From positions 3,410,001-3,474,000 of the forward strand of contig NZ_CP062803.1 of the NCBI RefSeq assembly GCF_008801925.2: 64,000 nt of DNA, read 5' to 3'. Below, one piece after another: positions 56,382-64,000 of the stretch (its first letter is position 1; each line of letters starts with the position of its first letter). The position numbers and the translations under genes are program-made. A model generated the notes under the pieces. The model was not told the origin of the DNA. It made no database searches and worked only from the letters and a program-made list of their open reading frames with translations. The DNA is from Cupriavidus basilensis. GTDB taxonomy: Bacteria; Pseudomonadota; Gammaproteobacteria; Burkholderiales; Burkholderiaceae.

Positions 56382-57362
56382 TCACGGCAGCAGCAGGATA
56401 GCGCCCGTGGTCGCGCGCGCCTCGGCCATCCGATGCGCCTCGGCCACCTGCTCAAGCGGGAAGCGCGCGCCGATGGCGGCCCGGATCGCGCCCTGCCCGA
56501 TCGCCTGGAACACATCCGCCGCGTTGGCACGGAAGGTCTGTGGATCGGCGTTGTGCGGGAACACCGATGGCCGCGTCAGGAACAGGCAGCCCTTCTTGCT
56601 GAGCAGCTCCGGCTCGAACGCCGGCACGGGGCCCGAGGCGGCGCCATAGAGCGCCACCAGCCCGAATGGCGCCGCGCAGTCCAGCGAGCCCATGAAGGTA
56701 TGCTTGCCCACCGAGTCATAGACCACGCGCGCCTTGCGCCCGTCGGTGGCGGCAATCACCTGCTCCACCCAGTCCGCCTGCGAATAGTTGATGGCGACAT
56801 CGCACCCGGCCGCGCGCGCCACTTCGCACTTCTGCGCCGAGCCGGCGGTGCCGATCACGGTGGCGCCGAGCGCCTTGGCCCAGCTGCTGAGGATCTGCCC
56901 TACGCCGCCCGCGGCGGCGTGCACCAGTACGATGTCGCCGGCTTGCACGGGATGTGTCTTGCGCACGAGGTATTGCGCGGTCATGGCCTTGAAGAAGATC
57001 GCAGCGGCGGTGAGGTCGTCGATGCTGTCGGGCAGCTTGACCAGCTTGTCGGCGGGCACGTTGCGCCGGCTGGCATAGGCGCCGATGCCAGCGTGCATGT
57101 AGACCACGCGGTCGCCTTCGCGCAGGGCGGTCACGCCCTCGCCCACCGCTTCGACCACGCCGGCGGCTTCATGGCCCAGCCCGGTCGGCGACGGCAGCGG
57201 GTACTTGCCCGAGCGCTGGTAGACGTCGATGTAGTTGAAGCCGATGGCGGTCTGGCGCAACTGTACCTGGCCGGCCGCCGGCGCGGGCAACCCGGCATCC
57301 ACCAGGCGCATCACTTCAGGGCCGCCGAACTCCGTCAATTCCACCACGCGTGCTGATGTCAT
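56382..57362 (-). CDS. Zinc-free quinone oxidoreductase (NADPH:quinone reductase, MDR family)
   Basis: This is a 326-residue cytoplasmic enzyme of the QOR branch of the medium-chain dehydrogenases, using NADPH to reduce quinones or enones. The start at 57362 (MTSARVVELTEFG) has GGAG 6 bases ahead; the frame extends upstream to 57773 but that part is not homologous and overlaps the decarboxylase. GFNYIDVYQRSGKYPLP, GHEAAGVVEAVG and the dinucleotide motif VHAAAGGVGQI are typical. It lacks zinc-binding cysteines. It follows the decarboxylase terminator. Confidence 0.9.
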   Translation of the reverse strand: MTSARVVELTEFGGPEVMRLVDAGLPAPAAGQVQLRQTAIGFNYIDVYQRSGKYPLPSPTGLGHEAAGVVEAVGEGVTALREGDRVVYMHAGIGAYASRRNVPADKLVKLPDSIDDLTAAAIFFKAMTAQYLVRKTHPVQAGDIVLVHAAAGGVGQILSSWAKALGATVIGTAGSAQKCEVARAAGCDVAINYSQADWVEQVIAATDGRKARVVYDSVGKHTFMGSLDCAAPFGLVALYGAASGPVPAFEPELLSKKGCLFLTRPSVFPHNADPQTFRANAADVFQAIGQGAIRAAIGARFPLEQVAEAHRMAEARATTGAILLLP

Positions 57363-57454
57363 TTCCACTCCGTCGAGGTTGCATAGATTTGTGAGCGCCA
57401 CTCTATCGCAATCTCGCGCGGCGCGTCGGCCGTGCGCAAGGCATGGGCGAGCGC

Positions 57455-57484
57455 AGAAAAAAGGCCTCGCACACGCGAGGCCTT
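57455..57484 (-). terminator. Intrinsic terminator of the decarboxylase gene
   Basis: A perfect 10-base stem (57461-57470 with 57475-57484) with a four-base loop is followed on the minus strand by a T-run (57457-57462). It ends 21 bases after the decarboxylase stop. Confidence 0.88.
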
Positions 57485-57505
57485 CATTCTTGCCGCCAGC
57501 CTGCG

Positions 57506-59770
57506 TTACTTCACGCAGTCGACGAAATACGCCTTGCCACCACCCTCGACCTCTTCCTCGACCAGGCCGTGGATGTCGGTCTCGAAGCCGGGGAACAGCT
57601 TGTTGAACTCGCGCGCGAACTTCAGGTACTGCACGATGATGCGGTTGAAGCGCTCGCCCGGGATCAGCAGCGGAATGCCCGGGGGGTAAGGCGTGAGCAG
57701 GATGGCGGTGACGCGGCCTTCCAGCTCGTCGACGGCCACGCGCTCGATCTCGCGGTGCGCCATCATGGCCCATGCGTCCGACGGCTTCATCGCCGGCTCC
57801 ATGTCCGACAGGTACATCTCGGTGGTCACGCGGGCCACGTCATTGGCCTTGTAGACACTGTGGATCGCGTCGCACAGGTCGCGCAGGCCGAGCTTCTCGT
57901 ACTGCGGATGCTTGCCGACGAATTCCGGCAGCACGCGCCACAGCGGCTGGTTCTGGTCGTAGTCGTCCTTGAACTGCTGCAACTCGGTCACCAGCGAGTT
58001 CCAGCGGCCCTTGGTGATGCCGATGGTGAACATGATGAAGAACGAGTACAGCCCGGTCTTCTCGATGATGATGCCGTGCTCGGCCAGGTACTTGGTGACG
58101 ATGGCCGCGGGGATGCCACGGTCGCTGAACTCGCCGTCCACGTCCAGGCCCGGGGTGATGATGGTGGCCTTGATCGGGTCGAGCAGGTTGAAGCCGTCGG
58201 CCAGGTCGCCGAAGCCGTGCCAGCGTTCGTTGGCCTTGAGCATCCACTCGTCGCGGTCGCCGATGTCGTCCTCGACCAGCGCCTCGGGACCCCACACCTT
58301 GAACCACCAGTCGCCGTTGTTGCCGGCATCGTAGTCGCCTTCGACCTTGCGCATGGCGCGGCGGAAGTCCATCGCTTCCTGGATGCTTTCTTCGACCAGT
58401 GCGGTGCCGCCCGGGGCTTCCATCATCGCCGCCGCCACGTCGCACGAGGCGATGATGGAGTACTGCGGGCTGGTGGACGTGTGCATCAGGTACGCCTCGT
58501 TGAACCGGTAACGGTCCAGCTTGCGCGTGTCCGAATCCTGCACGAGGATCTGCGAGGCCTGCGACAGGCCGGCCAGCAGCTTGTGCGTGGACTGCGTGGC
58601 GAACACCAGCGCGTCCTTGCTGCGCGGGCGGTCTTTGCCGATCGCGTGCATGTTGCGATAGAAGTCGTGGAATGCCGCGTGCGGCAGCCAGGCTTCGTCG
58701 AAATGCAGCGTGTCGATCTCGGTGGCCAGCATTTCCTTGATCTGTTCGGCGTTGTACAGCACGCCGTCGTAGGTGCCCTGGGTGATGGTCAGGATGCGTG
58801 GCTTCTGGTTCTTGGCCTGGCTGGCGAACGGGTGCGCGGCAATCTTGCGGCGAATGGTCTCGGGATCGAACTCGCTTTTCGGGATCGGGCCGATGATGCC
58901 GTAGTGATTGCGCGTGGGCATCAGGAACACGGGAATCGCGCCTGTCATCATGATCGCGTGCAGGATCGACTTGTGGCAGTTGCGGTCCACCACCACGATG
59001 TCGCCCGGCGCCACGTTGGCATGCCACACCATCTTGTTCGAGGTGGACGTGCCGTTGGTGACGAAGTACATGTGGTCGGAGTTGAAGATGCGCGCGGCGT
59101 TGCGCTCCGAGGCCGCCACCGGGCCGGTGTGGTCCAGCAACTGGCCGAGCTCATCGACGGCATTGCAGACGTCGGCGCGCAGCATGTTCTCGCCGAAGAA
59201 CTGGTGGAACACCTGGCCGACCGGGCTCTTCAGGAACGCCACGCCACCCGAGTGGCCGGGGCAGTGCCACGAGTACGAGCTGTCCTGCGCGTAGGCGATC
59301 AGGGCCTTGAAGAACGGCGGCGCCAGCGAATCCAGGTAGACCCGGGCTTCACGGATGATGTGGCGCGCGACGAATTCCGGCGTGTCCTCGAACATGTGGA
59401 TGAAGCCGTGCAGCTCGCGCAGGATATCGTTGGGGATATGCCGCGAGGTGCGCGTCTCGCCGTACAGGAAGATGGGCAGGTCGGTATTGCGGCGGCGCAC
59501 TTCGTTGACAAAGGCGCGCAGCTTCTCGATGGCCGCGGCTTCGGGCCGGTCGTCTTCGCTGACGAACTCGTCGTCGTCGATCGACACGATGAACGAGGAG
59601 GCACGGCTCGACTGCTGGGCGAAGGAGGTCAGGTCGCCATAGCTGGTCAGGCCCATCACCTCCATGCCTTCTTGCTCGATGGCCTGCGCCAGCGCGCGGA
59701 TGCCCGAGCCGGAAATGTTCTCGGAGCGGAAGTCTTCATCGATGATGATGACGGGGAAGCGGAATTTCAT
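57506..59770 (-). CDS. Ornithine/lysine/arginine decarboxylase (group III, PLP)
   Basis: This 754-residue PLP enzyme of the fold-type I basic amino acid decarboxylases is close in length to AdiA (755). It removes CO2 from arginine, lysine or ornithine to give a polyamine or precursor. The N-terminal wing domain begins FPVIIIDEDFRSENIS. HCPGHSGGVAFLKSPVG, TNGTSTSNKMVWHA, FDEAWLPHAAFHD and the PLP lysine in STHKLLAGLSQ follow. The C-terminus has LLTPYPPGIPLLIPGERF. The start at 59770 (MKFRFPV) is preferred to the open frame up to 59839, which is a structured leader. The exact substrate is not readable. Confidence 0.92.
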   Translation of the reverse strand: MKFRFPVIIIDEDFRSENISGSGIRALAQAIEQEGMEVMGLTSYGDLTSFAQQSSRASSFIVSIDDDEFVSEDDRPEAAAIEKLRAFVNEVRRRNTDLPIFLYGETRTSRHIPNDILRELHGFIHMFEDTPEFVARHIIREARVYLDSLAPPFFKALIAYAQDSSYSWHCPGHSGGVAFLKSPVGQVFHQFFGENMLRADVCNAVDELGQLLDHTGPVAASERNAARIFNSDHMYFVTNGTSTSNKMVWHANVAPGDIVVVDRNCHKSILHAIMMTGAIPVFLMPTRNHYGIIGPIPKSEFDPETIRRKIAAHPFASQAKNQKPRILTITQGTYDGVLYNAEQIKEMLATEIDTLHFDEAWLPHAAFHDFYRNMHAIGKDRPRSKDALVFATQSTHKLLAGLSQASQILVQDSDTRKLDRYRFNEAYLMHTSTSPQYSIIASCDVAAAMMEAPGGTALVEESIQEAMDFRRAMRKVEGDYDAGNNGDWWFKVWGPEALVEDDIGDRDEWMLKANERWHGFGDLADGFNLLDPIKATIITPGLDVDGEFSDRGIPAAIVTKYLAEHGIIIEKTGLYSFFIMFTIGITKGRWNSLVTELQQFKDDYDQNQPLWRVLPEFVGKHPQYEKLGLRDLCDAIHSVYKANDVARVTTEMYLSDMEPAMKPSDAWAMMAHREIERVAVDELEGRVTAILLTPYPPGIPLLIPGERFNRIIVQYLKFAREFNKLFPGFETDIHGLVEEEVEGGGKAYFVDCVK

Positions 59771-59799
59771 TTGGCATCCTTGGACGGCAAGAAGGACTT

Positions 59800-59846
59800 G
59801 AGCCACATGGCCCGGGGATTCATCCCCCTGGGTCGGCATGTGGCTC
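59800..59846 (-). promoter_or_regulatory. Hairpin in the leader of the decarboxylase gene
   Basis: GAGCCACATG (59800-59809) pairs with CATGTGGCTC (59837-59846). Inside it a second pairing (CCCGGGG near 59811 with CCCC near 59823-59827) could form. The structure lies 30-76 bases before the ATG in a 142-base leader without a gene. It might regulate translation or transcription of this polyamine gene, but no known RNA family was recognised. Confidence 0.45.
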
Positions 59847-59912
59847 GACGTTCAGGCTTGGCGCGCGGCCCCGGGGGTTCCCGTAACACCGCAACGCGCG
59901 CATTGTATGCGA

Positions 59913-60479
59913 TCAGGTCTTCGGCAGTGTGACACCTTGCTGACCCTGGTACTTGCCACCGCGATCGCGGTAGGAAGTCTCGCAGATCTCGTCGCTCTCG
60001 AAGAACAGCACCTGGGCACAGCCTTCACCGGCGTAGATCTTGGCAGGCAGCGGCGTGGTGTTCGAGAACTCCAGCGTCACATAGCCTTCCCATTCCGGCT
60101 CGAACGGGGTCACGTTGACGATGATGCCGCAGCGCGCGTAGGTGCTCTTGCCCAGGCAGATGGTCAGCACGCTGCGCGGAATGCGGAAATACTCCATCGT
60201 GCGGGCCAGCGCGAAGGAGTTCGGCGGGATGATGCAGACATCGCCCTTGAAGTCGACAAAGGACTTTTCGTCGAAGTTCTTCGGATCGACGATGGTGCTG
60301 TTGATATTGGTGAAGATCTTGAATTCGTCGGCGCAGCGGATGTCGTAGCCGTAGCTCGAGGTGCCGTACGAAACGATCTTGCGGCCGTCTTCTTCCCGTA
60401 CCTGGCCGGGCTCGAAGGGCTCGATCATGCCGTGCTGTTCCGCCATGCGGCGGATCCACTTATCGGATTTGATGCTCAT
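59913..60479 (-). CDS. dcd: dCTP deaminase
   Basis: This 188-residue trimeric enzyme turns dCTP into dUTP, supplying dTMP synthesis. [19 protein letters not shown] near the N-terminus, [37 protein letters not shown] and the catalytic Glu in [20 protein letters not shown] mark the family. The C-terminal [14 protein letters not shown] tail closes over the nucleotide. Length is standard. It is separate from the formate dehydrogenase genes upstream by 193 bases. Confidence 0.97.
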   Translation of the reverse strand: MSIKSDKWIRRMAEQHGMIEPFEPGQVREEDGRKIVSYGTSSYGYDIRCADEFKIFTNINSTIVDPKNFDEKSFVDFKGDVCIIPPNSFALARTMEYFRIPRSVLTICLGKSTYARCGIIVNVTPFEPEWEGYVTLEFSNTTPLPAKIYAGEGCAQVLFFESDEICETSYRDRGGKYQGQQGVTLPKT

Positions 60480-60672
60480 AGGGGTATCGGGATGAACAAA
60501 TGAGGGCAGGCTCGGGCGCGGCCCATGCTGACCGGGAACACTGCTCGCATTTGCTCACAGGCGCGCCGGACCTGCCGGGGCCTTGCGATGGGCCGCATTG
60601 TACAACCAAAATCCGGCATCACCGCCTTAAATGCCGCCCTGGCCCCGCAACGGGCCATCCGCCCCCCGGGCG

Positions 60673-61503
60673 TCAGGCCGTGGCTTGCTCCGGCAGCTGG
60701 TGCCGGAAGCGTTCGCGGCCGGTATAGAGCAGGAAGTGGCGCCCCGTGCACCGGGCAAAGAGAGCCAGGTTGACGCGCCGGGCCATCTGGTAGCCCATCT
60801 GCGTGACGCCCGAGCGCGACAGCAGGAACGGAATGCCCATCTGGGCGCCCTTGATCACCATCTCCGAGGTCAGCCGCCCGGTGGTGTAGAACACCTTGTC
60901 GGCGCCACTCATGCCTTCGAGCCACATCAGGCCCGCAATGGCATCCACGGCGTTGTGCCGGCCCACATCCTCGATGAACATCAGCAGCTCGCGCCCGCGG
61001 AACAGCGCGCAGCCATGCACGGAGCCTGCCTGTTTGTAGACCGACTGCTGCAGCCGGATGGTGTCGACGATGCCGTAGAGCGTTTCCTGGTCCAGGGTGG
61101 CGTCGTCCGGCAGCCGGATATTGTCCACTTCATCCAGCAACGAGCCGAACACGGTGCCCTGGCCGCAGCCGGTGGTCACCACCCGGCGCGCCGTGCGCTC
61201 CTCGATGCGATCCACGCCCGTGCGGGTCGTGACGGCGGCGGATTCGGTTTCCCAGTCGACCTGGATCGCAGCGATATCCTCGATCGATTCGACCAGGCGC
61301 TGGTTGCGCAGGTAACCCAGAACCAGGGCCTCCGGCGCCCCGCCCAGCGTCATCAGCGTCACCAGCTCGCGTTTGTCCAGGTAGACCGTCAGCGGGCGCT
61401 CGCCGGGCAGGAAGGCCTGGCGCAAGCGGCCCTGCTCGTCGACCACCTCGACCTCTTCGATCAAGGGGACGCACGCGTGGGTCATTTCAGGGCGCAGGGG
61501 CAT
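60673..61503 (-). CDS. fdhD: FdhD, formate dehydrogenase sulfurtransferase (atypical Cys motif)
   Basis: This 276-residue factor passes sulfur from IscS to the molybdenum cofactor before it enters formate dehydrogenase. The start at 61503 is chosen; an ATG at 61485 is also possible. TGCGQGTVFGSLLDE near residues 111-125 corresponds to the CxxC region. It keeps the first Cys (113), but the second is Gly116. EDVGRHNAVDAIAG and LTSEMVIKGAQMGIPFLLSRS are the conserved later blocks. It lies at the end of a gene group with formate dehydrogenase and sodC. The altered motif may mark a subfamily rather than loss of function. Confidence 0.9.
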   Translation of the reverse strand: MPLRPEMTHACVPLIEEVEVVDEQGRLRQAFLPGERPLTVYLDKRELVTLMTLGGAPEALVLGYLRNQRLVESIEDIAAIQVDWETESAAVTTRTGVDRIEERTARRVVTTGCGQGTVFGSLLDEVDNIRLPDDATLDQETLYGIVDTIRLQQSVYKQAGSVHGCALFRGRELLMFIEDVGRHNAVDAIAGLMWLEGMSGADKVFYTTGRLTSEMVIKGAQMGIPFLLSRSGVTQMGYQMARRVNLALFARCTGRHFLLYTGRERFRHQLPEQATA

Positions 61504-61566
61504 GGGCGTGGGGGATGCGGGTGGATGGCGCGCGCCGGGAGCTGCCGGCCCGCGCTGCCCCATCCG

Positions 61567-62106
61567 TCAGGACTTGGCGATCACGCCGCAAGCAATGCGG
61601 CCGCCGGAGTTGCCGGTGGGCTGGGTCTTGTAGTCGTCCGGGTCCTTGTGGACGACCACCGCGCGGCCCACCAGGCTGGTGGGGCCCGGGGCCAAGGTCA
61701 CGCCGGTCAGCTCGAAGCTGGCCTGGGCGCGGCCGGTAGCGTCGGCCTTGAGGTTGTTGATGTCACCGGCATGATGGTCGGGCATCGACATCGAGCCGTG
61801 CGGCTTGGCCGTCGGGTTGAAGTGACCGCCGGCGCTCATGGCGTCGGGGGCCGAGCAGTCGCCCTTCTCGTGCACGTGGAAGCCGTGTTCGGTATTGGGC
61901 GGCAGGCCGGTTACGTCGGCCTTGACCAGCACCGTGTCACCGCGCTGGGTGAAGGTGATGCTGCCCTGCGTCGCGGTGCCGCTCTTGGACGCCAGCACAG
62001 CGACCGCGGTATCCGAACTGCCCATCCCCATGCCCCCGCAGCCGGCCAGAATGCCTGCCAGGGTTCCCGCTACAGCCAGACCGAAAAGTACACGTACACG
62101 CTTCAT
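61567..62106 (-). CDS. sodC: Cu/Zn superoxide dismutase, lipoprotein
   Basis: This is a 179-residue secreted superoxide dismutase. The start at 62106 has a GAGGAGG site 7 bases before it. The N-terminus is a lipoprotein signal with the lipobox LAGC (Cys near residue 23), so the mature enzyme is tethered in the periplasm. HGFHVHEKGDC, GGHFNPTAKPHG, HHAGDINNL, VVVHKDPDD and GGRIACGVI carry the Cu and Zn ligands and the disulfide. It sits between a small secreted protein gene and fdhD, an unusual place next to formate dehydrogenase. Confidence 0.95.
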   Translation of the reverse strand: MKRVRVLFGLAVAGTLAGILAGCGGMGMGSSDTAVAVLASKSGTATQGSITFTQRGDTVLVKADVTGLPPNTEHGFHVHEKGDCSAPDAMSAGGHFNPTAKPHGSMSMPDHHAGDINNLKADATGRAQASFELTGVTLAPGPTSLVGRAVVVHKDPDDYKTQPTGNSGGRIACGVIAKS

Positions 62107-62119
62107 GCCGAACCTCCTC

Positions 62120-62521
62120 TCACGGTGATGTCCGGGGCGATTGTACCGCTCCCGTGCCCGGCGCTGCGGCCGGTTTGTGATCCGAAGGCGCGGCAACGGG
62201 TGCAGCGGAAGGCCCTCCGGCGGTGCTTGTCGCGGCTTGCTCAGCCGGCGCTTGCGCCACGAACGGGCCCGGATCGGCGCACGGCGCGGACGCGGCTGCC
62301 GCCGGCACCGCCTTGCCTTTTGCCTGCATGTCGCTGTAGTAGTGCGCCGCCGCCTTGTCTTGCGCACGGCAGAGCTGATATGCAGCCACCTTGTCGGCCC
62401 AGCCGGCGCGCGCCTTGGCCTCGTCGGCCTTGAGCTTTTGCGCCTCCGTGGGCGGCGGCAGCTTGGCCATGGCGCCTGTGCCGGCAAGGGCCAGGGCGAG
62501 CACCAGCAGAATGCGGTTCAT
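62120..62521 (-). CDS. Small secreted protein of unknown function
   Basis: This is a 133-residue protein starting at 62521 with a GAGGAG site ahead. A Sec signal peptide (MNRILLVLALALAGTGAMA) ends near residue 19. The mature part is charged and helical (EAQKLKADEAKARAGWADKVA), with two Cys, then a long Ala/Pro-rich tail. No domain was recognised. It lies between the formate dehydrogenase cytochrome subunit and sodC, 13 bases from the sodC start, and could be an accessory or periplasmic protein of the same transcript. Confidence 0.75.
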   Translation of the reverse strand: MNRILLVLALALAGTGAMAKLPPPTEAQKLKADEAKARAGWADKVAAYQLCRAQDKAAAHYYSDMQAKGKAVPAAAASAPCADPGPFVAQAPAEQAATSTAGGPSAAPVAAPSDHKPAAAPGTGAVQSPRTSP

Positions 62522-62558
62522 GGATCGGGCTCCTCGTTGGGGAATCGGCCGTGCGCGC

Positions 62559-63767
62559 TCAGACTTCGCCCGGGCTGGCCCGGCCACCGGCGCGCTCGCC
62601 CGGCTCCGGCTCGGCCGCGCGCTGCACGGGGATCTTGCCTGCCTTGATATCGTCGTACCAGAGCTCGTGGTGCTCCTTGGCCCAGGCCTCATCGACCCAG
62701 CCGTCACGCATGGCGCGGTAGGCCCCTTCCATGCCGATGGTACCCATGTAGATATGGCCGCAGGCCATGGCGATCATCAGCACCGCCGCGATGCCATGGA
62801 CGACGTTGGCGATCTGCATGGTGGCGCGGTAGAAATCCATGCCTGGCACGATCATGTCGAGCACCCAGCCAGAGGCCGACAAGATCAGGCCGAAGACCAC
62901 CAGCCCGCCCCAGAACCAGGCCTTCTCGCCCGCGTTGAAGCGCCCGCTTGGCACATGCTTGCCGGACACGAGCCCGCCAAGCTTGATGAGCCACTGCCAG
63001 TCCTCCCGGGCGGGGAAGTTGTCGCGCACGAAGATCACGAAGCCGACGATCACCGACAAGGTAAAGACCGGGCCGACGATGTTATGGACGTTCTTCAGCA
63101 GGTAGGTGAGCCAGCCGAACAAGGTGTGGCCCATCAGCGGCAGCAGGAAATGCTTGCCGAACAGCATCACGATGCCCGAGACCGCCAGCGTGACGAATGA
63201 AATCGCCATGGTCCAGTGCACCATGCGCTCCAGCGGCGTAAAGCGCTGGATCATGCGGCCGGTACGCGGCGTCTTGAGCGGGATCGTGCCGCGCCAGAAG
63301 AAAAAGGCCAGGATCGCGGCGGGCACCAGCACGATCAGCCAGCCGCCCCAGACGGTGATCACCCCGTTGCGGAACAGGCGCCATTTCTGCCCGGTGCGCT
63401 GGATCAGCACCCCGGCTTCCTTGGCTGGCAGGCTGCTGTAGTGCGCCTGGTCGGAATTCGCCTCCCGCCAGACCGGCGCGTTGTTGCCCGGTTGCTCCTT
63501 GCTACGCGCCTGCTGGGCCTGCGCCTCGGCCGCGATGTCGCGGCGGGGCACGTTGAAGATGTTCTCGGAAGCGATGCCCGCGAAGGGCTGGGCCGGATGC
63601 GTGGCGGGGTTGTTGGCCTCGGCGGGCGCGCCGGCCTGCGGCGCGGAAGCGCCCTGGGCCGGTGCTTGGGCTTGCGCCCGCGCGGCCCCCGGCGGCGCCA
63701 GCAAGGCCAGCGCGCAGGCCACCCCCGCCAGGTAGCGGAACCAGCCAGGATTGAGCGTCGGCTTCAT
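62559..63767 (-). CDS. fdoI: Formate dehydrogenase cytochrome b subunit (gamma)
   Basis: This is a 402-residue membrane protein. Start 63767 gives a signal-like hydrophobic N-terminus ending PPGAARAQA and then an Ala/Pro/Gln-rich periplasmic stretch of about 120 residues. The core is the four-helix cytochrome b domain: ERMVHWTMAISFVTLAVSG, NVHNIVGPVF and VVHGIAAVLMIAMACGHIY provide heme-ligand His residues. DDIKAGKIPV and a short tail follow. It anchors formate dehydrogenase to the membrane and passes electrons to quinone. The long N-terminal extension is larger than in E. coli FdoI. Confidence 0.92.
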   Translation of the reverse strand: MKPTLNPGWFRYLAGVACALALLAPPGAARAQAQAPAQGASAPQAGAPAEANNPATHPAQPFAGIASENIFNVPRRDIAAEAQAQQARSKEQPGNNAPVWREANSDQAHYSSLPAKEAGVLIQRTGQKWRLFRNGVITVWGGWLIVLVPAAILAFFFWRGTIPLKTPRTGRMIQRFTPLERMVHWTMAISFVTLAVSGIVMLFGKHFLLPLMGHTLFGWLTYLLKNVHNIVGPVFTLSVIVGFVIFVRDNFPAREDWQWLIKLGGLVSGKHVPSGRFNAGEKAWFWGGLVVFGLILSASGWVLDMIVPGMDFYRATMQIANVVHGIAAVLMIAMACGHIYMGTIGMEGAYRAMRDGWVDEAWAKEHHELWYDDIKAGKIPVQRAAEPEPGERAGGRASPGEV

Positions 63768-63819
63768 ATGCCCTCCATCGGGTCGGCCAGGGTGCGCCCC
63801 GGGCTTCGCATCGCCGCTG

Positions 63820-64000
63820 TCATGGCGTGCGGTTGTATTCGTTCTGGTACTGGTTGCGCTCGCGGATCTGGTTCTGCCAGCTGGTCTTGTCGCCCGGCGT
63901 CCAGCCCTTGGCCACGAAGGGATCGCCCGGCGCGCCTTCGTACGCCGGCGCATCGGATTTCTTGTGCGCCGCCGTGGCGGTCTGCGCGCGCTCGCCGCAG
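63820..64000 (-). CDS. Probable formate dehydrogenase iron-sulfur (beta) subunit, C-terminal fragment
   Basis: Sixty codons of an upstream gene enter at the right edge and end with TGA at 63822-63820, 52 bases before the gamma subunit start. The peptide reads CGERAQT at the left, then GDPFVAKGWTPGDKTSWQ and ends NEYNRTP. Formate dehydrogenase operons carry the beta iron-sulfur subunit in exactly this place, and the composition fits its periplasmic or cytoplasmic tail. The fragment alone is too short to prove it. Confidence 0.55.
   Translation of the reverse strand, partial: CGERAQTATAAHKKSDAPAYEGAPGDPFVAKGWTPGDKTSWQNQIRERNQYQNEYNRTP

Noticed and set aside
57443..59932. An 829-codon plus-strand open frame
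   Set aside because: It is antisense to the Orn/Lys/Arg decarboxylase, which has every family motif; the shadow has none.

Overview
The window is GC-rich, gene-dense chromosomal DNA from a betaproteobacterium of the Burkholderiaceae, most likely Cupriavidus or a close relative such as Ralstonia. This is inferred from the beta-type gene sets (hemC-hemDX-hemY divergent from ppc; yqgE-ruvX-pyrR-pyrB-pyrC'; argH; an Orn/Lys/Arg decarboxylase next to dcd), from codon use, and from the formate dehydrogenase with its FdhD factor. No rRNA, tRNA, CRISPR array or complete insertion sequence was seen.

Region 1 (1-26.4 kb) is a large surface-polysaccharide locus. It begins with the 5' end of a phosphomannomutase on the minus strand. 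A four-gene plus-strand block follows: a WbaP-type initiating sugar transferase, two GT4 glycosyltransferases and a Wzx-like flippase. The rest is on the minus strand: a WecA-type initiating transferase, GT2 and GT4 glycosyltransferases, a GT11 fucosyltransferase, an NAD-dependent epimerase, two methyltransferases, an AT-rich acyltransferase and a Wzm/Wzt ABC exporter. It ends with precursor pathways for GDP-L-fucose (manC, gmd, fcl) and dTDP-L-rhamnose (rfbB, rfbD, rfbA, rfbC). The likely product is an ABC-exported O-antigen containing fucose and rhamnose, plus part of a second, Wzx-type pathway. A decayed methyltransferase pseudogene lies at 7.55-8.34 kb.

Region 2 (26.7-46.8 kb) is housekeeping. 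It holds apaH, a PlsC acyltransferase, and pyrimidine genes whose dihydroorotase-like protein lacks the metal-binding HxH motif. Then come pyrR, ruvX, yqgE, rsuA, a photolyase, a multi-hairpin intergenic repeat, and the heme genes hemY, hemDX (a fusion) and hemC. ppc, a Tat-exported ferritin-like protein, an ECF sigma/anti-sigma pair and argH complete the region.

Region 3 (46.9-56.1 kb) has a two-gene TRAP transporter without a nearby binding protein, then a degraded IS3-type transposase end. Next is a compact six-gene minus-strand glycan cassette (two GT4s, a GT2, a flippase, a Wzy-like polymerase, another GT2) that looks like an inserted island.

Region 4 (56.4-64 kb) returns to housekeeping: a zinc-free quinone oxidoreductase, the large decarboxylase, dcd, fdhD with an altered Cys motif, a lipoprotein Cu/Zn superoxide dismutase, a small secreted protein, the cytochrome b subunit of membrane formate dehydrogenase, and the 3' end of what is probably its beta subunit.
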